A stretch of DNA of 64,000 nt from Spirobacillus cienkowskii (GTDB lineage Bacteria > Bdellovibrionota_B > Oligoflexia > Silvanigrellales > Silvanigrellaceae), in contig NZ_CP146516.1 in the NCBI RefSeq assembly GCF_037081835.1, positions 953,501 through 1,017,500 on the forward strand, read 5' to 3'. A program made the position numbers and the translations under genes. Of this stretch, positions 37,425 to 46,544 are shown one piece after another. Position 1 is the stretch's first letter. Every line of letters starts with the position of its first letter. Under the pieces are notes generated by a model, which saw only the letters and a program-made list of their open reading frames with translations, ran no database searches and had not been told where the DNA came from.

Positions 37425-38497
37425 TTAATGAAAAAAATTGGGCGCGTGAATTATCGCAAGGATTGATTGATTTAAATCAACTGGTTAAAAAAGGTTTTAT
37501 TTCTATGCATCAAACATGTGAATTAAAGCCAGTAATTGATCATTTTAATATTCGTGTTCCTCATATTTTTTTAGAAGAAATTGAGAAGTCAAATGAAGCA
37601 ATTTCTTCTCAATTTATTCCGTCCTCAAATGAACTCAATGTGTTGCCAGAGCAGCTAACAGATCCAATTGGCGATGAGCGTTGGTCCCCAGTAGCAGGTA
37701 TCACCCACAGATATCCTGATCGAGTGTTATTTAAACCTACTTATATGTGTGCTTCGTATTGTCGATTTTGTTTTCGCCGTTATAAGGTGTCAGACTCAAG
37801 CAATAATTTAAAAAAAGATGATTTTTTAAATGCATATGATTACATTAAAAAGCACTCAGAAATTTGGGAAGTTATTATTACAGGAGGGGATCCCTTAACT
37901 CTGACAGATCAGTCTATTGCAAGTATTTTAGAAAATTTATCTGAAATTGATCATGTTAAAGTTATTCGGTTTCATACGCGAATTTTAAGTGTACTTCCTT
38001 CTCGAATTACTATGTCTTTGCTTGATATTTTCAAAAAAAATAACAAAAGTATTTGGATTGCAGCACATATAAATAGTGCAGATGAATTTACTTTGGAGTG
38101 TAAAAATGCAATAGCAAAATGTGTGGATAATGGGATTCCCATATTATTGCAATCTGTGCTTTTGAAGGGAATCAATGATTCTCATGAGAAATTGATTTCT
38201 TTATTTAAAAAATCAATAGAAAATAGAATTAAGCCCTATTACTTGCATTATCCGGATTTAGCTAAAGGAACAGAGCATTTTAGAATTCCTTTACGACATG
38301 CAATTGAACTCATAAAAAATTTGCGAGGAAAGATTTCTGGTTTGTGTATTCCGCAACTGATTGTAGATATTCCAGGAGGTGAGGGTAAAATTGCGATGCA
38401 TACCCACAACGCCACAGAAGTTTATGAAAATGTTTGGGAATTTGAGAGTTCATTAAATAGTTCTCGAATTGTTATTAAGTATCCTAATTCTATATGA
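37421..38497 (+). CDS. kamA: Lysine 2,3-aminomutase family radical SAM protein (KamA/EpmB)
   Basis: Radical-SAM, PLP-dependent aminomutase of 358 aa that converts L-lysine to beta-lysine, either free or for elongation factor P modification. The sequence DPIGDERWSPVAGITHRYPDRVLFK leads into the cluster motif YMCASYCRFCFRR (C110, C114, C117). ITGGDPLTL and the C-terminal HYPDLAKGTEHF with QLIVDIPGGEGK (PLP lysine region) are also conserved. At 358 aa it is between EpmB and full KamA in length. No epmA or efp gene is in the window. Translation is probably coupled to surE (ATGA overlap). EpmB versus KamA role is open. Confidence 0.88.
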   Translation: MINEKNWARELSQGLIDLNQLVKKGFISMHQTCELKPVIDHFNIRVPHIFLEEIEKSNEAISSQFIPSSNELNVLPEQLTDPIGDERWSPVAGITHRYPDRVLFKPTYMCASYCRFCFRRYKVSDSSNNLKKDDFLNAYDYIKKHSEIWEVIITGGDPLTLTDQSIASILENLSEIDHVKVIRFHTRILSVLPSRITMSLLDIFKKNNKSIWIAAHINSADEFTLECKNAIAKCVDNGIPILLQSVLLKGINDSHEKLISLFKKSIENRIKPYYLHYPDLAKGTEHFRIPLRHAIELIKNLRGKISGLCIPQLIVDIPGGEGKIAMHTHNATEVYENVWEFESSLNSSRIVIKYPNSI

Positions 38498-38503
38498 TAT
38501 TTT

Positions 38504-38992
38504 TTAAAGGTCTGTATAATTCCAATTGCTACAATACCTCGAATGCTTAATAAATGAGCCTAAAAAATTCCGTTTATTTGTAGTTCTATCGAGGTAAAAC
38601 ACCTGAATATATGCCCATGTGCTATATGTTACAGCCCACGTTGCAACACCGACATGAGCAAACTCTTCGCCAAATGCATTTGTACAAATTTTTTTAAGCT
38701 CTTGGCAAAACAATACAGCTTCATCAATGTTATTAAAAGTTTGCAAAACATTAAAAACAGGGTGATAGTGTCTATTATGTCCACCTGTCCCATTGATCCA
38801 GGTGCCTTTTGTATTAGGGCTTGAACCTATTTCTTCAAAATTTGGTATGCCCAAAGGGCTAGCTGGCGCCCATTTCCATACATTTGAGTTTTGGGTATTT
38901 ACACAAAACAAATAAGATCCTAATTTAGAAGCAAAAATTTTAAAAGTATTCATGTTAATAAGTATTAAGAATATTATAAGATATCTTAACAT
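38504..38992 (-). CDS. Small exported protein with four cysteines
   Basis: 162-aa protein of unknown family. Residues 1-21 form a signal peptide (LIIFLILINM core, ending FA-S). The mature part is rich in aromatic residues, Asn and Gly, with the stretch NGTGGHNRHYHPVFN (residues 67-81) containing three His. Four Cys (C30, C96, C103, C154) could make two disulfides. The gene ends 6 bp from the convergent kamA. Presumably a secreted or periplasmic protein; no function can be assigned. Confidence 0.7.
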   Translation of the reverse strand: MLRYLIIFLILINMNTFKIFASKLGSYLFCVNTQNSNVWKWAPASPLGIPNFEEIGSSPNTKGTWINGTGGHNRHYHPVFNVLQTFNNIDEAVLFCQELKKICTNAFGEEFAHVGVATWAVTYSTWAYIQVFYLDRTTNKRNFLGSFIKHSRYCSNWNYTDL

Positions 38993-39141
38993 AATTTAGT
39001 AGTTCCTAGTAAAAATAGTTCATAAATTTAATATCGAGTTTTTAATACAATAATTTAAAAATTTAAATTTAGTTTTATTAAATGATTGCCGATTAAGTCT
39101 TGATTATGATATTTAACCCTTATTATTATAAGGAATTAAAA

Positions 39142-39888
39142 ATGTTGTATAAATTTAATTTTTTAAAATTAATGTTATTTCTACTAATAATAAAATTTTC
39201 TGATGTTTATGCAAAAAACGAGCAGGTTTATATAGTAGGAGTAGAAAATATTGATTATATGCCATATTATACTGTTAATTCTTCTGGTGAATATGGCGGA
39301 TATTCTAGAGATTTACTAGACTTATTTTGTAAGAAAAATAATATTAAATTTAAATATCAGCCAATGTCAGTATTAAGGTTATTTAGAGAATTTTTAGATG
39401 GAAATGTAGATTTTAAGTTTCCTGATGACAAATTATGGCAAAGCCAGTTAAAAGCGGATAAAAATATTTTTTACTCAAACAATGCTGTAGAATATATTGA
39501 TGGTCTTATTATTAGAAATGAATTTAAAGATAAAAAAATTGAAGATTTAAAAATAATTGGAACAATTAGAGGATTTGAAGTAGGAGTTTATAAAGAGAAA
39601 AATATAAAAATTCTTGAATCTTCTAGTATTGCTGAATTATTAAATAAATTAGATAAAAAAGAAATTGATGGAGTTTATTTTAATATAAATGTAGCATTAA
39701 ATTTTATAAATAAAAATAATTTTTTTAAAAATAAGTTTGCATTTAAAAAAGAATTTCCTTACACAAGAGATTATTATAAATTATCAAGTATCAAACATAA
39801 AGATATAATTTTAAAATTTAACCAATTCTTAATTAAAAGTAACACAGAAATTAATAAACTTAAAAAGAAATACAATATATTTATATAA
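39142..39888 (+). CDS. Periplasmic solute-binding protein, amino-acid (SBP_bac_3) type
   Basis: Exported solute-binding-type protein (248 aa from ATG 39142, AAGGA 7 bases upstream; a TTG at 39100 also opens the frame). Residues 1-24 are a signal peptide ending YAK. The start of the mature part (YIVGVENIDYMPYYTVNSSGEYGGYSRDLLD, seen in pieces at 25-58) follows the family pattern of a strand, a Y-P-Y/P-P-Y, then G-x-x-x-G-x-x-x-D-L. LDGNVDFKFPDDKLW corresponds to the G.vD......t.eR region but lacks the usual ligand Arg. No permease gene is beside it, so it may be a sensor-type or orphan binder. The closest neighbour is the convergent oppF. Confidence 0.75.
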   Translation: MLYKFNFLKLMLFLLIIKFSDVYAKNEQVYIVGVENIDYMPYYTVNSSGEYGGYSRDLLDLFCKKNNIKFKYQPMSVLRLFREFLDGNVDFKFPDDKLWQSQLKADKNIFYSNNAVEYIDGLIIRNEFKDKKIEDLKIIGTIRGFEVGVYKEKNIKILESSSIAELLNKLDKKEIDGVYFNINVALNFINKNNFFKNKFAFKKEFPYTRDYYKLSSIKHKDIILKFNQFLIKSNTEINKLKKKYNIFI

Positions 39889-39895
39889 ATATTAA

Positions 39896-40870
39896 TTATA
39901 TTTTAATACATCTAATTTGCGATCCATTATTTAATTTTCTTAATATCGGAACAGATTTTGCGCATTCAGAATCTGCAATTGGACATCGTGTTCTAAAATT
40001 ACAACCACTTGGTGGGTTAATTAAAGAAGGCAAGTCTCCTGGCATGATTTCGAGTTTTTTAACTGATTCAAGCTTTGGGTCAGCAATAGGCACTGCAGAT
40101 AAAAGAGTTTTTGTATATGGATGCTTTGGATTTTTATATATTTCGTCTCTTAAACCAATTTCAACGGGTTTACCTAAATACATCACCATCACTTTATCGC
40201 TAATATGCTTAACAATACTCAAGTTATGAGAGATAAAAACTAGGGTTAAACCAAATTCTTTTTGTAGTTTTTTTAATAAGTTTACAATTTGTCCTTGAAT
40301 AGACACATCAAGAGCGCTTACTGGTTCGTCGCAAACAACGATTCTTGGATTTAATATCAATGCCCTTGCAATTCCAATGCGCTGACATTGTCCACCAGAA
40401 AATTCATGGGGATATCGATTTATTTGCTCTGGCATTAAACCTACTAAAATCATCATATGGATGATTTGATTTTGAATTTCTTGTTTAGTAAGTGCTGGAA
40501 AATACGTTTTTAAAGGTTCTGCAATAATTTCTCCAGCAGTCATTTTGGGATTGAGAGAAGCAAGAGGATCTTGAAAGATCATTTGAATATTTTTTCTGGC
40601 TTCTTGGAGTCTTTTTTTATTTAAAGATAAAAAATCCTGTCCTAATAATGTAATCGTTCCGTCTGTGATTGGAAGTAATCGCAAAATTGCACGTGCTAAA
40701 GTTGATTTGCCACAACCAGATTCTCCAACAATTCCTAATGTTTCTCCTTCTTTGATTTCAAAACTCACCCCATCAACGGCTTTAAGAATTTTATTTTTAA
40801 AAAAAGAATCTTTATCTGGTATTGAAAAATATACTTTCAAATCATGAAGTGATAAAATTGTTTCGTTCAT
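39896..40870 (-). CDS. oppF: Oligopeptide ABC transporter ATPase OppF
   Basis: Second ATPase subunit of an Opp/Dpp-type peptide importer (324 aa). Walker A is GESGCGKSTLARAI, signature SGGQCQRIGIARAL, Walker B IVVCDEPVSALDVS, and the oligopeptide C-terminal domain has NPPSGCNFRTRCPIA. The start ATG 40870 overlaps the oppD stop as ATGA, with GGAG 9 bases upstream; the longer frame at 40891 is less likely. Last gene of the opp operon. C-terminal Cys residues (CNFRTRC, C-x-K) may bind an Fe-S cluster, as in some DppD-type proteins. Confidence 0.94.
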   Translation of the reverse strand: MNETILSLHDLKVYFSIPDKDSFFKNKILKAVDGVSFEIKEGETLGIVGESGCGKSTLARAILRLLPITDGTITLLGQDFLSLNKKRLQEARKNIQMIFQDPLASLNPKMTAGEIIAEPLKTYFPALTKQEIQNQIIHMMILVGLMPEQINRYPHEFSGGQCQRIGIARALILNPRIVVCDEPVSALDVSIQGQIVNLLKKLQKEFGLTLVFISHNLSIVKHISDKVMVMYLGKPVEIGLRDEIYKNPKHPYTKTLLSAVPIADPKLESVKKLEIMPGDLPSLINPPSGCNFRTRCPIADSECAKSVPILRKLNNGSQIRCIKI

Positions 40871-41832
40871 TTGCTTAGCTCCAGAAAGCATGCATTTTGA
40901 ATTTGTTCACTTATATTGTTTAAAGGTGGCATATGATTTTTGCATATATCCATTACAAATTCACATCTATCCGCAAATGAACAACCTTTTGGCAATTGTA
41001 AAAGATTTGGAGGATGACCTGTAATTGTTGGTAGATTGTCATAATTTTCACTTTTTAAATTTGGAATTGAACGTAATAAAGCTTTTGTATATGGGTGTTT
41101 TGGTGTGTAAAATATGTGATTAACAGGGCCACGTTCTATTATATTTCCTGCATACATCACCATGACTTGATTACAAATTCCAGCAACAACCCCAAGATCG
41201 TGAGTAATAATAATAATTGCAGAACCTAATTCTTGTTTTAATTCTTTTAATAAGTTTACAATTTGTGCTTGTACTGTAACATCCAGCGCTGTAGTTGGTT
41301 CATCTGCTATCAGTATGTCTGGCTTGCAAAGAAGACTCATTGCGATCAAGACACGTTGACGCATACCTCCAGAAAACTCATGAGGATACATATCGATGCG
41401 ATTTTTTGCATCAGAAATTTTTACCAAATCTAACATTTTAAGAGCTTCATTTTTGGCCTCTTTGTAGTTCATATTTTTATGATATTTTAAAACTTCAATC
41501 ATTTGTGTTGAAATTTTTAAATATGGATTTAATGCCGTCATTGGATCTTGAAAAACGATAGAAATTTTATTTCCTCGAATTTTGTTTAATGCCTTTTGTG
41601 ATAGTCCAATTAGTTCAGTGTTATGAAATTTAACACTTCCTGACACATTACTATTTGAGGCAAGTAATCCCATGATTCCTAATACAAGCTGAGTTTTTCC
41701 TGATCCAGATTCACCAACTATTCCCAGTGCTTCTCCTGGGTTTAACTTTAAATTTAATTGATTAACTGCTTTAATGTATCCATCTGGAGTATTAAAAGAG
41801 ATTGTTAAATTTGTAACGTTTAATAATGTCAT
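40867..41832 (-). CDS. oppD: Oligopeptide ABC transporter ATPase OppD
   Basis: First ATPase subunit of the importer (321 aa). Walker [17 protein letters not shown], signature [14 protein letters not shown], Walker [15 protein letters not shown]; the C-terminal oligopeptide domain shows [18 protein letters not shown]. Two ATPases of this kind pair below the OppB/OppC pore. It sits 17 bp behind oppC and overlaps oppF by 4 bp. Confidence 0.94.
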   Translation of the reverse strand: MTLLNVTNLTISFNTPDGYIKAVNQLNLKLNPGEALGIVGESGSGKTQLVLGIMGLLASNSNVSGSVKFHNTELIGLSQKALNKIRGNKISIVFQDPMTALNPYLKISTQMIEVLKYHKNMNYKEAKNEALKMLDLVKISDAKNRIDMYPHEFSGGMRQRVLIAMSLLCKPDILIADEPTTALDVTVQAQIVNLLKELKQELGSAIIIITHDLGVVAGICNQVMVMYAGNIIERGPVNHIFYTPKHPYTKALLRSIPNLKSENYDNLPTITGHPPNLLQLPKGCSFADRCEFVMDICKNHMPPLNNISEQIQNACFLELSK

Positions 41833-41849
41833 TTCTAGGTTCCAATTTT

Positions 41850-42776
41850 TTATCGATCTTTAGGATCAAGGGCATCACGCAATCTATCGCCTATAAAATT
41901 AAAGCAAAATAACGTGACAACAAGAAAGCTCGCTGGAAAAACTAAACGCCACCAAGCAATTGTTAAATTTTGGACACCATCATTAATTAACACTCCCCAA
42001 CTTGTTGCAGGCTCTTGAACTCCTAATCCTAAAAAACTTAAAAAAGATTCGGTTAATATAACTTGTGGAATAGTTAATGTAAAATAAATAATAACTATAC
42101 CTGAAATGTTTGGAACAATGTGTCGTAGGATAATAATAGGGGTTGATAGGCCACAAACGTATGCATTTTCAATAAATTCTTTGCGTTTGAGACTGAGTGT
42201 TTGCCCTCTAACAATTCGAGCCATGTCTAGCCAGTTTACTGCTCCAATGGCAATAAAAATTAAGAAAATATTTCTTCCAAAAAACGTCATTAATAAGATA
42301 ACAAAAAACATAAAAGGAAGTGAATATATAATATCAACAGTTCGCATCATGATTTCGTCAGTTTTTCCTCCTAAAAAACCAGCTGTTGCACCATAAGTAA
42401 TACCAATTAAAATACTAATTAAGCTAGAAATTATGCCTATAAATAATGACATTCTTCCACCATATAATGTTCTTGCAAAAACATCTCTTCCTAGATCATC
42501 TGTGCCAAAATAATGATAATTTGTAATATTTGGAGGATTAGAAATTGCTAACCAGTCGGTATCTTGAATTTCATAATGAGTGATAAATGGAGCTAAAGTA
42601 ACAATTAATATAATTATAAAAAGAATAATAAAACTTATTATTGCAGCTTTATTTTTTAGTAATCGATTAAAAGCATCTCTGTATATGTTTTTTCTTTTAA
42701 TGTATGAATTATCTTCTAGTAAATTTGGGATTAAAATATTCTTGTTTATATTTGTTCTTTTTAATATAACGGACAT
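41850..42776 (-). CDS. oppC: Oligopeptide ABC transporter permease OppC
   Basis: Inner-membrane permease (308 aa) with about six TM helices. An N-terminal cytoplasmic stretch precedes TM1 (about 40-62), typical of OppC/DppC, with ISNPPNITNYHYFGTDDLGRDVFARTLYGGRMSLFIG (read in short blocks) as the hallmark GTDxLGRDxxSR-like periplasmic motif. The EAA loop is in ENAYVCGLSTPIIILRHI. The end LGDRLRDALDPK-like (GDRLRDALDPK) is also typical. Spaced 15 bp behind oppB. Confidence 0.94.
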   Translation of the reverse strand: MSVILKRTNINKNILIPNLLEDNSYIKRKNIYRDAFNRLLKNKAAIISFIILFIIILIVTLAPFITHYEIQDTDWLAISNPPNITNYHYFGTDDLGRDVFARTLYGGRMSLFIGIISSLISILIGITYGATAGFLGGKTDEIMMRTVDIIYSLPFMFFVILLMTFFGRNIFLIFIAIGAVNWLDMARIVRGQTLSLKRKEFIENAYVCGLSTPIIILRHIVPNISGIVIIYFTLTIPQVILTESFLSFLGLGVQEPATSWGVLINDGVQNLTIAWWRLVFPASFLVVTLFCFNFIGDRLRDALDPKDR

Positions 42777-42791
42777 GAAATTTTATCCTTG

Positions 42792-43712
42792 CTAAAGTCT
42801 AATTTTTGGATCTATTAACATATAAATAAGATCGACTATAAAATTAAAAATAATAATAATAGTGCCAACTAAAATTACAGTTCCTAAAACAAGAGTGTAG
42901 TCTCGGTTAAGTGCTCCTTTAATTAAGTAGCTGCCGAGTCCGGGTAAACTAAAAATTTGTTCTACTACCACAGATCCTGTAATGATCCCCCCTGAAGCTG
43001 GACCTAGATATGAAATTACGGGTAAAATAGCTGGTTTTAAAGCATGTTTTAAAAGAATAACTCTACTAGGAATTCCCTTGGCTTTAGCAGTGCGAATAAA
43101 ATTGCTTTTTAAAACCTCAATCATACTGCTGCGCATCATTTTGCTGATAATTGCAATTTGTGGGAGTGCTAAGGTTGTAATTGGTAAAATTAAATTTTTA
43201 ACAGATCCTTCATTCCAACCTCCTGCTGGCAGCCATCCTAATATGACTGCAAATAGTAATGTAAACATAGGAGCAGTAACAAAGTTTGGAATTGAAATTC
43301 CTGTCATAGAAATACTTGATGCTATGTAATCAATCCACGAGTTTTGTTTGTAGGCTGCAAGTAAACCGATTGATATACCAATTATTATTGCAATTGTCAT
43401 AGCCCAAGCACCAATTATTAAAGAAACAGGGAATCCTTGTGAAATTAATTGATTTACAGTCCAGTCTGGATATTTAAATGAAGGTCCAAAATCGCCTTGT
43501 GCAATTGAGCATAAGTAATCAAAATATTGTTTGTAAAGAGGATCGTTTAAATGATATTTGGCATCCAAATTTGCTTGTACTGTGGGATTTAATGTTTTTT
43601 CTCCAGAAAATGGACCACCAGGAATTGAGTGCATCAAAAAAAAAGAAAGAGAAATTAAAATCAATAATGTTGGCCATGCTATTAAAAATCTTTTTAGTGT
43701 ATATTTTAGCAT
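42792..43712 (-). CDS. oppB: Oligopeptide ABC transporter permease OppB
   Basis: Partner permease (306 aa). Starts MLKYTLKRFLIAWPTLLILIS with TM1, then FFLMHSIPGGPFSGE, a standard OppB/DppB N-terminus. YIASSISMTGISIPNFV and the EAA loop RTAKAKGIPSRVILLKHALKPAILPVI follow. The C-terminus ends in DLIYMLIDPKIRL, as usual in this subunit. It lies 92 bp behind oppA. Confidence 0.94.
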   Translation of the reverse strand: MLKYTLKRFLIAWPTLLILISLSFFLMHSIPGGPFSGEKTLNPTVQANLDAKYHLNDPLYKQYFDYLCSIAQGDFGPSFKYPDWTVNQLISQGFPVSLIIGAWAMTIAIIIGISIGLLAAYKQNSWIDYIASSISMTGISIPNFVTAPMFTLLFAVILGWLPAGGWNEGSVKNLILPITTLALPQIAIISKMMRSSMIEVLKSNFIRTAKAKGIPSRVILLKHALKPAILPVISYLGPASGGIITGSVVVEQIFSLPGLGSYLIKGALNRDYTLVLGTVILVGTIIIIFNFIVDLIYMLIDPKIRL

Positions 43713-43804
43713 ATTTTAGTATAACCTTAAAAAAGTGTTATTTAAACATCACAAAAATTAGGCGTATTTACATAATATGATTTTTAAAAAATAATTTTAT
43801 ACTT

Positions 43805-45451
43805 TTAGTTATTTTTATTTTCAATAATATAGAAATTTCTTGAGTAAATATTATCTAAAGGGTTTTGACCTGTATAGCCTCCAATATAGCTTTTTACAAG
43901 ATGCGTTGAAACATAGGTGTATAGTGGGATAATTGGATAATCTTCTAACATTAATGCCGATGCTTTTTCGAGCAGTTTTTTTCGATTTGTTTCGTTAGTT
44001 TCATGAGATGCTTGCTTTAAAAGTTCATCAAATTGAAAATTCTTATATCTTGAGCTATTTTGAGGGTTTGATGACTTAAAGAGGTCAAGAAATGTAGATG
44101 CATCATTGTAATCTGCATACCAATTATCTCGAGACGTCACGTAACGTCCTTCCATTCTTTCGGTAAGAAAAACTTTCCATTCTTGATTGATTAAATTAAC
44201 TTTAACGCCTAGAGTTTTTTCCCACATTGATGAAATTGCAATCGCAATTTTTTTAAATAAATGATTTGTATTATAAGAATAAGATATTTCTAAAGGATTG
44301 TCTTTTGAAAATCCTGCTTCTTTATATAATTTTTGTGCTTCTGCTATAAGTTGTTCTTTACTTAATTTTGACCATGCATAACTATTTTGTTTATAGTTTG
44401 ATATTCCATAAGGAACAATATCGTATATCGATTTTTCACCACGTCCGATGATTTTTTCAACGAGAACGTCCCTGTCTATTGCCATACTTAACGCTTGACG
44501 TAATTTAATATTATTTTTAAAAGGTTCTATACTGTTGTTTAAATTTATATAAAAAATTGCTAAAATTGGGCTGGTATAAAGTTGCGAAGCATAATTTTTT
44601 TTAAGAAAATCATATTTATCTGAAGGAATATCATACGTAAAGTCAATTTGTCCTGTTTGATACATTTGTAATTCTGTATTGACGTCTGTTATTGGGTAGT
44701 AATTCACTGTTTCAATAATTGTTTTATCGTTATTCCAATAGTTTTTATTTCTGACAGTTGTGAGCTTATCACCAATTTTCCAATATTTTAATACAAATGC
44801 GCCGCTTGAAACTAAGTTTCCAGGAAGCGTAAATTGGTCGCCATGTTTTTCAACATTGGCTTTTTGAACAATCGCTAAATTTGTTAAAGCTGTAATTTTA
44901 ATAAAATATACAGTTGGAACGTTTAATGAAATTTCAACTTTAGATGTAGTTACTGCTTTTACTCCGAGTGATGATACAGGAGAAAGTCCTGTTGCAATTT
45001 GTTTTGCATTTTTGACCATGGAAATAATGTCTGAATACGGTGAGGCAGTTTTGGGATCAACAAGTCTTTGAAACGAAAACACAACGTCTTCGGCAGTAAT
45101 TGGAGAGCCATCAGAAAATTTCGCGCCATTGCGAATATGGAAAGTATAAATTAAGCCATTTTTACTCACTTCCCATTTATCAGCAATGCCAGGAACTATG
45201 TCTCCTTTTTCGTTTTCGGTGGTTAGACCTTCAAATAAATCGTATGTGAGTCGGTAGCTAATCACATCTTGCACTTTTTGCGGATCGAGTGTTGAAATTT
45301 CTGATCCAATTCCTACATTTAAAATTTGTTGGTTTGAGAGCTTTGTTCCCGGTGGTACTTCAGCAGCAAAGCTTTTTTGTATCGATATTTTAAACTGTAT
45401 TAAAGAAAAAATAACAATAAATATGAATTGAGTTAATGTGTTTTTAAACAT
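43805..45451 (-). CDS. oppA: Peptide ABC transporter substrate-binding protein OppA
   Basis: Periplasmic binding protein (548 aa from ATG 45451, GGGAAAG upstream) of the SBP_bac_5 family. Residues 1-27 or so are a signal peptide ending SFA-A. The mature part begins with the family line LNVGIGSEISTLDPQKVQD, then LFEGLTTENEKGDIVPGIADKWEVS and FHIRNGAKFSDGSPITAEDVVFSFQRL. RDNWYADYNDASTFLDLF and RYKNFQFDELL correspond to the C-terminal OppA pattern that binds peptides of two to five residues. Leads the operon oppABCDF on the minus strand; a TTG at 45475 is a less likely start. Confidence 0.94.
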   Translation of the reverse strand: MFKNTLTQFIFIVIFSLIQFKISIQKSFAAEVPPGTKLSNQQILNVGIGSEISTLDPQKVQDVISYRLTYDLFEGLTTENEKGDIVPGIADKWEVSKNGLIYTFHIRNGAKFSDGSPITAEDVVFSFQRLVDPKTASPYSDIISMVKNAKQIATGLSPVSSLGVKAVTTSKVEISLNVPTVYFIKITALTNLAIVQKANVEKHGDQFTLPGNLVSSGAFVLKYWKIGDKLTTVRNKNYWNNDKTIIETVNYYPITDVNTELQMYQTGQIDFTYDIPSDKYDFLKKNYASQLYTSPILAIFYINLNNSIEPFKNNIKLRQALSMAIDRDVLVEKIIGRGEKSIYDIVPYGISNYKQNSYAWSKLSKEQLIAEAQKLYKEAGFSKDNPLEISYSYNTNHLFKKIAIAISSMWEKTLGVKVNLINQEWKVFLTERMEGRYVTSRDNWYADYNDASTFLDLFKSSNPQNSSRYKNFQFDELLKQASHETNETNRKKLLEKASALMLEDYPIIPLYTYVSTHLVKSYIGGYTGQNPLDNIYSRNFYIIENKNN

Positions 45452-45642
45452 AAAACTTTCCCGATCGTTGAGCAAGTAGGAGCTAATAATTTTTTATCTT
45501 ACGACTTACTAAGTGAATTTTTTGTATCTGTCAATGTAAACAGTTAAATTTAAAAACAAAATTAATTAATTAATTGTAATTATAGAGGTTTTTTAACAAC
45601 TTGAAAGCAAAGTTGAAAAATTGTTATTTGTGGTAAATGGTT

Positions 45643-45656
45643 AGACTGTACAGTCT
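45643..45656. promoter_or_regulatory. 14-bp perfect palindrome (possible operator)
   Basis: AGACTGTACAGTCT is identical to its reverse complement and has no loop, which suits a dimeric DNA-binding protein more than an RNA hairpin. It lies between the C58-like gene and oppA, about 190 bp upstream of the oppA start. A TTGACA -35-like box on the minus strand (45534-45529) lies between it and oppA, though a good -10 box is not visible. The remaining 236-bp gap is AT-rich with no gene. Confidence 0.45.
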
Positions 45657-45687
45657 TGTTTCTTTTGATATAAGTTTAAAAGAAAAA

Positions 45688-46341
45688 TTAATATTGAAGT
45701 TCTACAACAGCTAGATGTTTTATTTTATAATCCAAAAGACATTCATTAAATTTATAGAATAGAAGGGCATCATCTATTGCTTCTTTGTGATTATAAATAA
45801 TAATTCCATAATTAGAATCAAAAAAAACAATAGATTTATAATTTATAGCCAGTGCAAGTGCATGACCACCTGTACAAATTAAGAAAGCTTTTATTTTTGT
45901 TCTCATATCATTATTTTTTAGTAGATCATTCAGAAAATATGTTAAACGAAATGCGCTCATAAGTCCACAATATTTAACTAGTTTAAAACCAAGTTCTGAA
46001 TAAGACTTTAAAAAATTACAATTATCATTGATAAAAAATTCATCCGGGGAAACATCTTTATTATGGTGTTCATCATATTTATAATTTTCTTTTTTAATTG
46101 CATGTTTTCTAGTATTAAAATTATAATCTAGTTTATTTTGAATTAGTAAGCCTTCATTTGAACTTGGTAGAGAAATTTGACAAAAAGTCTTTAAAGTATG
46201 AATTTTTTTAATCCATGCTAAGCTTAAACCATGACAAATGCCATCTGAATATAATGCTTTTCCAGGTATCAATGATTTTTTTTTAAAATGTTGTCCGAAT
46301 ATAACTTTTTTGTTTGTAACAATTTCAATGTATTGAGGCAT
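45688..46341 (-). CDS. Putative C58 (YopT/AvrPphB-like) cysteine protease
   Basis: Lone 217-aa gene with no signal peptide or membrane segment. Three blocks match the catalytic layout of YopT-family peptidases: SDGICHGLSLAWIKK with Cys36, CTGGHALALAI with His160, and IVFFDSNYGIIIY with Asp175. In the family the Cys sits in a G-x-C-x-x-L-x-x-x-W helix, the His in a G-H-A strand, and the Asp in an F-D-x-N-x-G turn; spacing between His and Asp is 15-16 residues in AvrPphB and YopT, 15 here. Family members are effector or toxin proteases that cleave host proteins. Very AT-rich, Lys/Asn-rich composition. The assignment is by my reading of the motifs; overall similarity may be low. Confidence 0.6.
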   Translation of the reverse strand: MPQYIEIVTNKKVIFGQHFKKKSLIPGKALYSDGICHGLSLAWIKKIHTLKTFCQISLPSSNEGLLIQNKLDYNFNTRKHAIKKENYKYDEHHNKDVSPDEFFINDNCNFLKSYSELGFKLVKYCGLMSAFRLTYFLNDLLKNNDMRTKIKAFLICTGGHALALAINYKSIVFFDSNYGIIIYNHKEAIDDALLFYKFNECLLDYKIKHLAVVELQY

Positions 46342-46500
46342 TTTTAATCTCTTTAATTTTTAATAATTAATCAAAAATCACCCAAATAATAATATAGAAA
46401 TAATTTTTTTACAAATATTAAATATTTTATTTCATCTATTTAATATATAATTATTTATTAATAAAAATTTATTGAATATTAAAAATAATTTTTATGAATA

Positions 46501-46531
46501 TAGATTTAATAATAAAAAATTATTAAATCTA
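46501..46531. repeat. Perfect 13-bp stem-loop in the 3' flank of metH
   Basis: TAGATTTAATAAT (46501-46513), loop AAAAA, ATTATTAAATCTA (46519-46531), 13 bp beyond the metH stop on the minus strand. The arms are pure AT except two base pairs; no T run follows the second arm on the minus strand. A 3'-end processing or weak terminator role is likely. The rest of 46342-46544 is AT-rich with no gene. Confidence 0.5.
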
Positions 46532-46544
46532 AAAATTAATAAAA

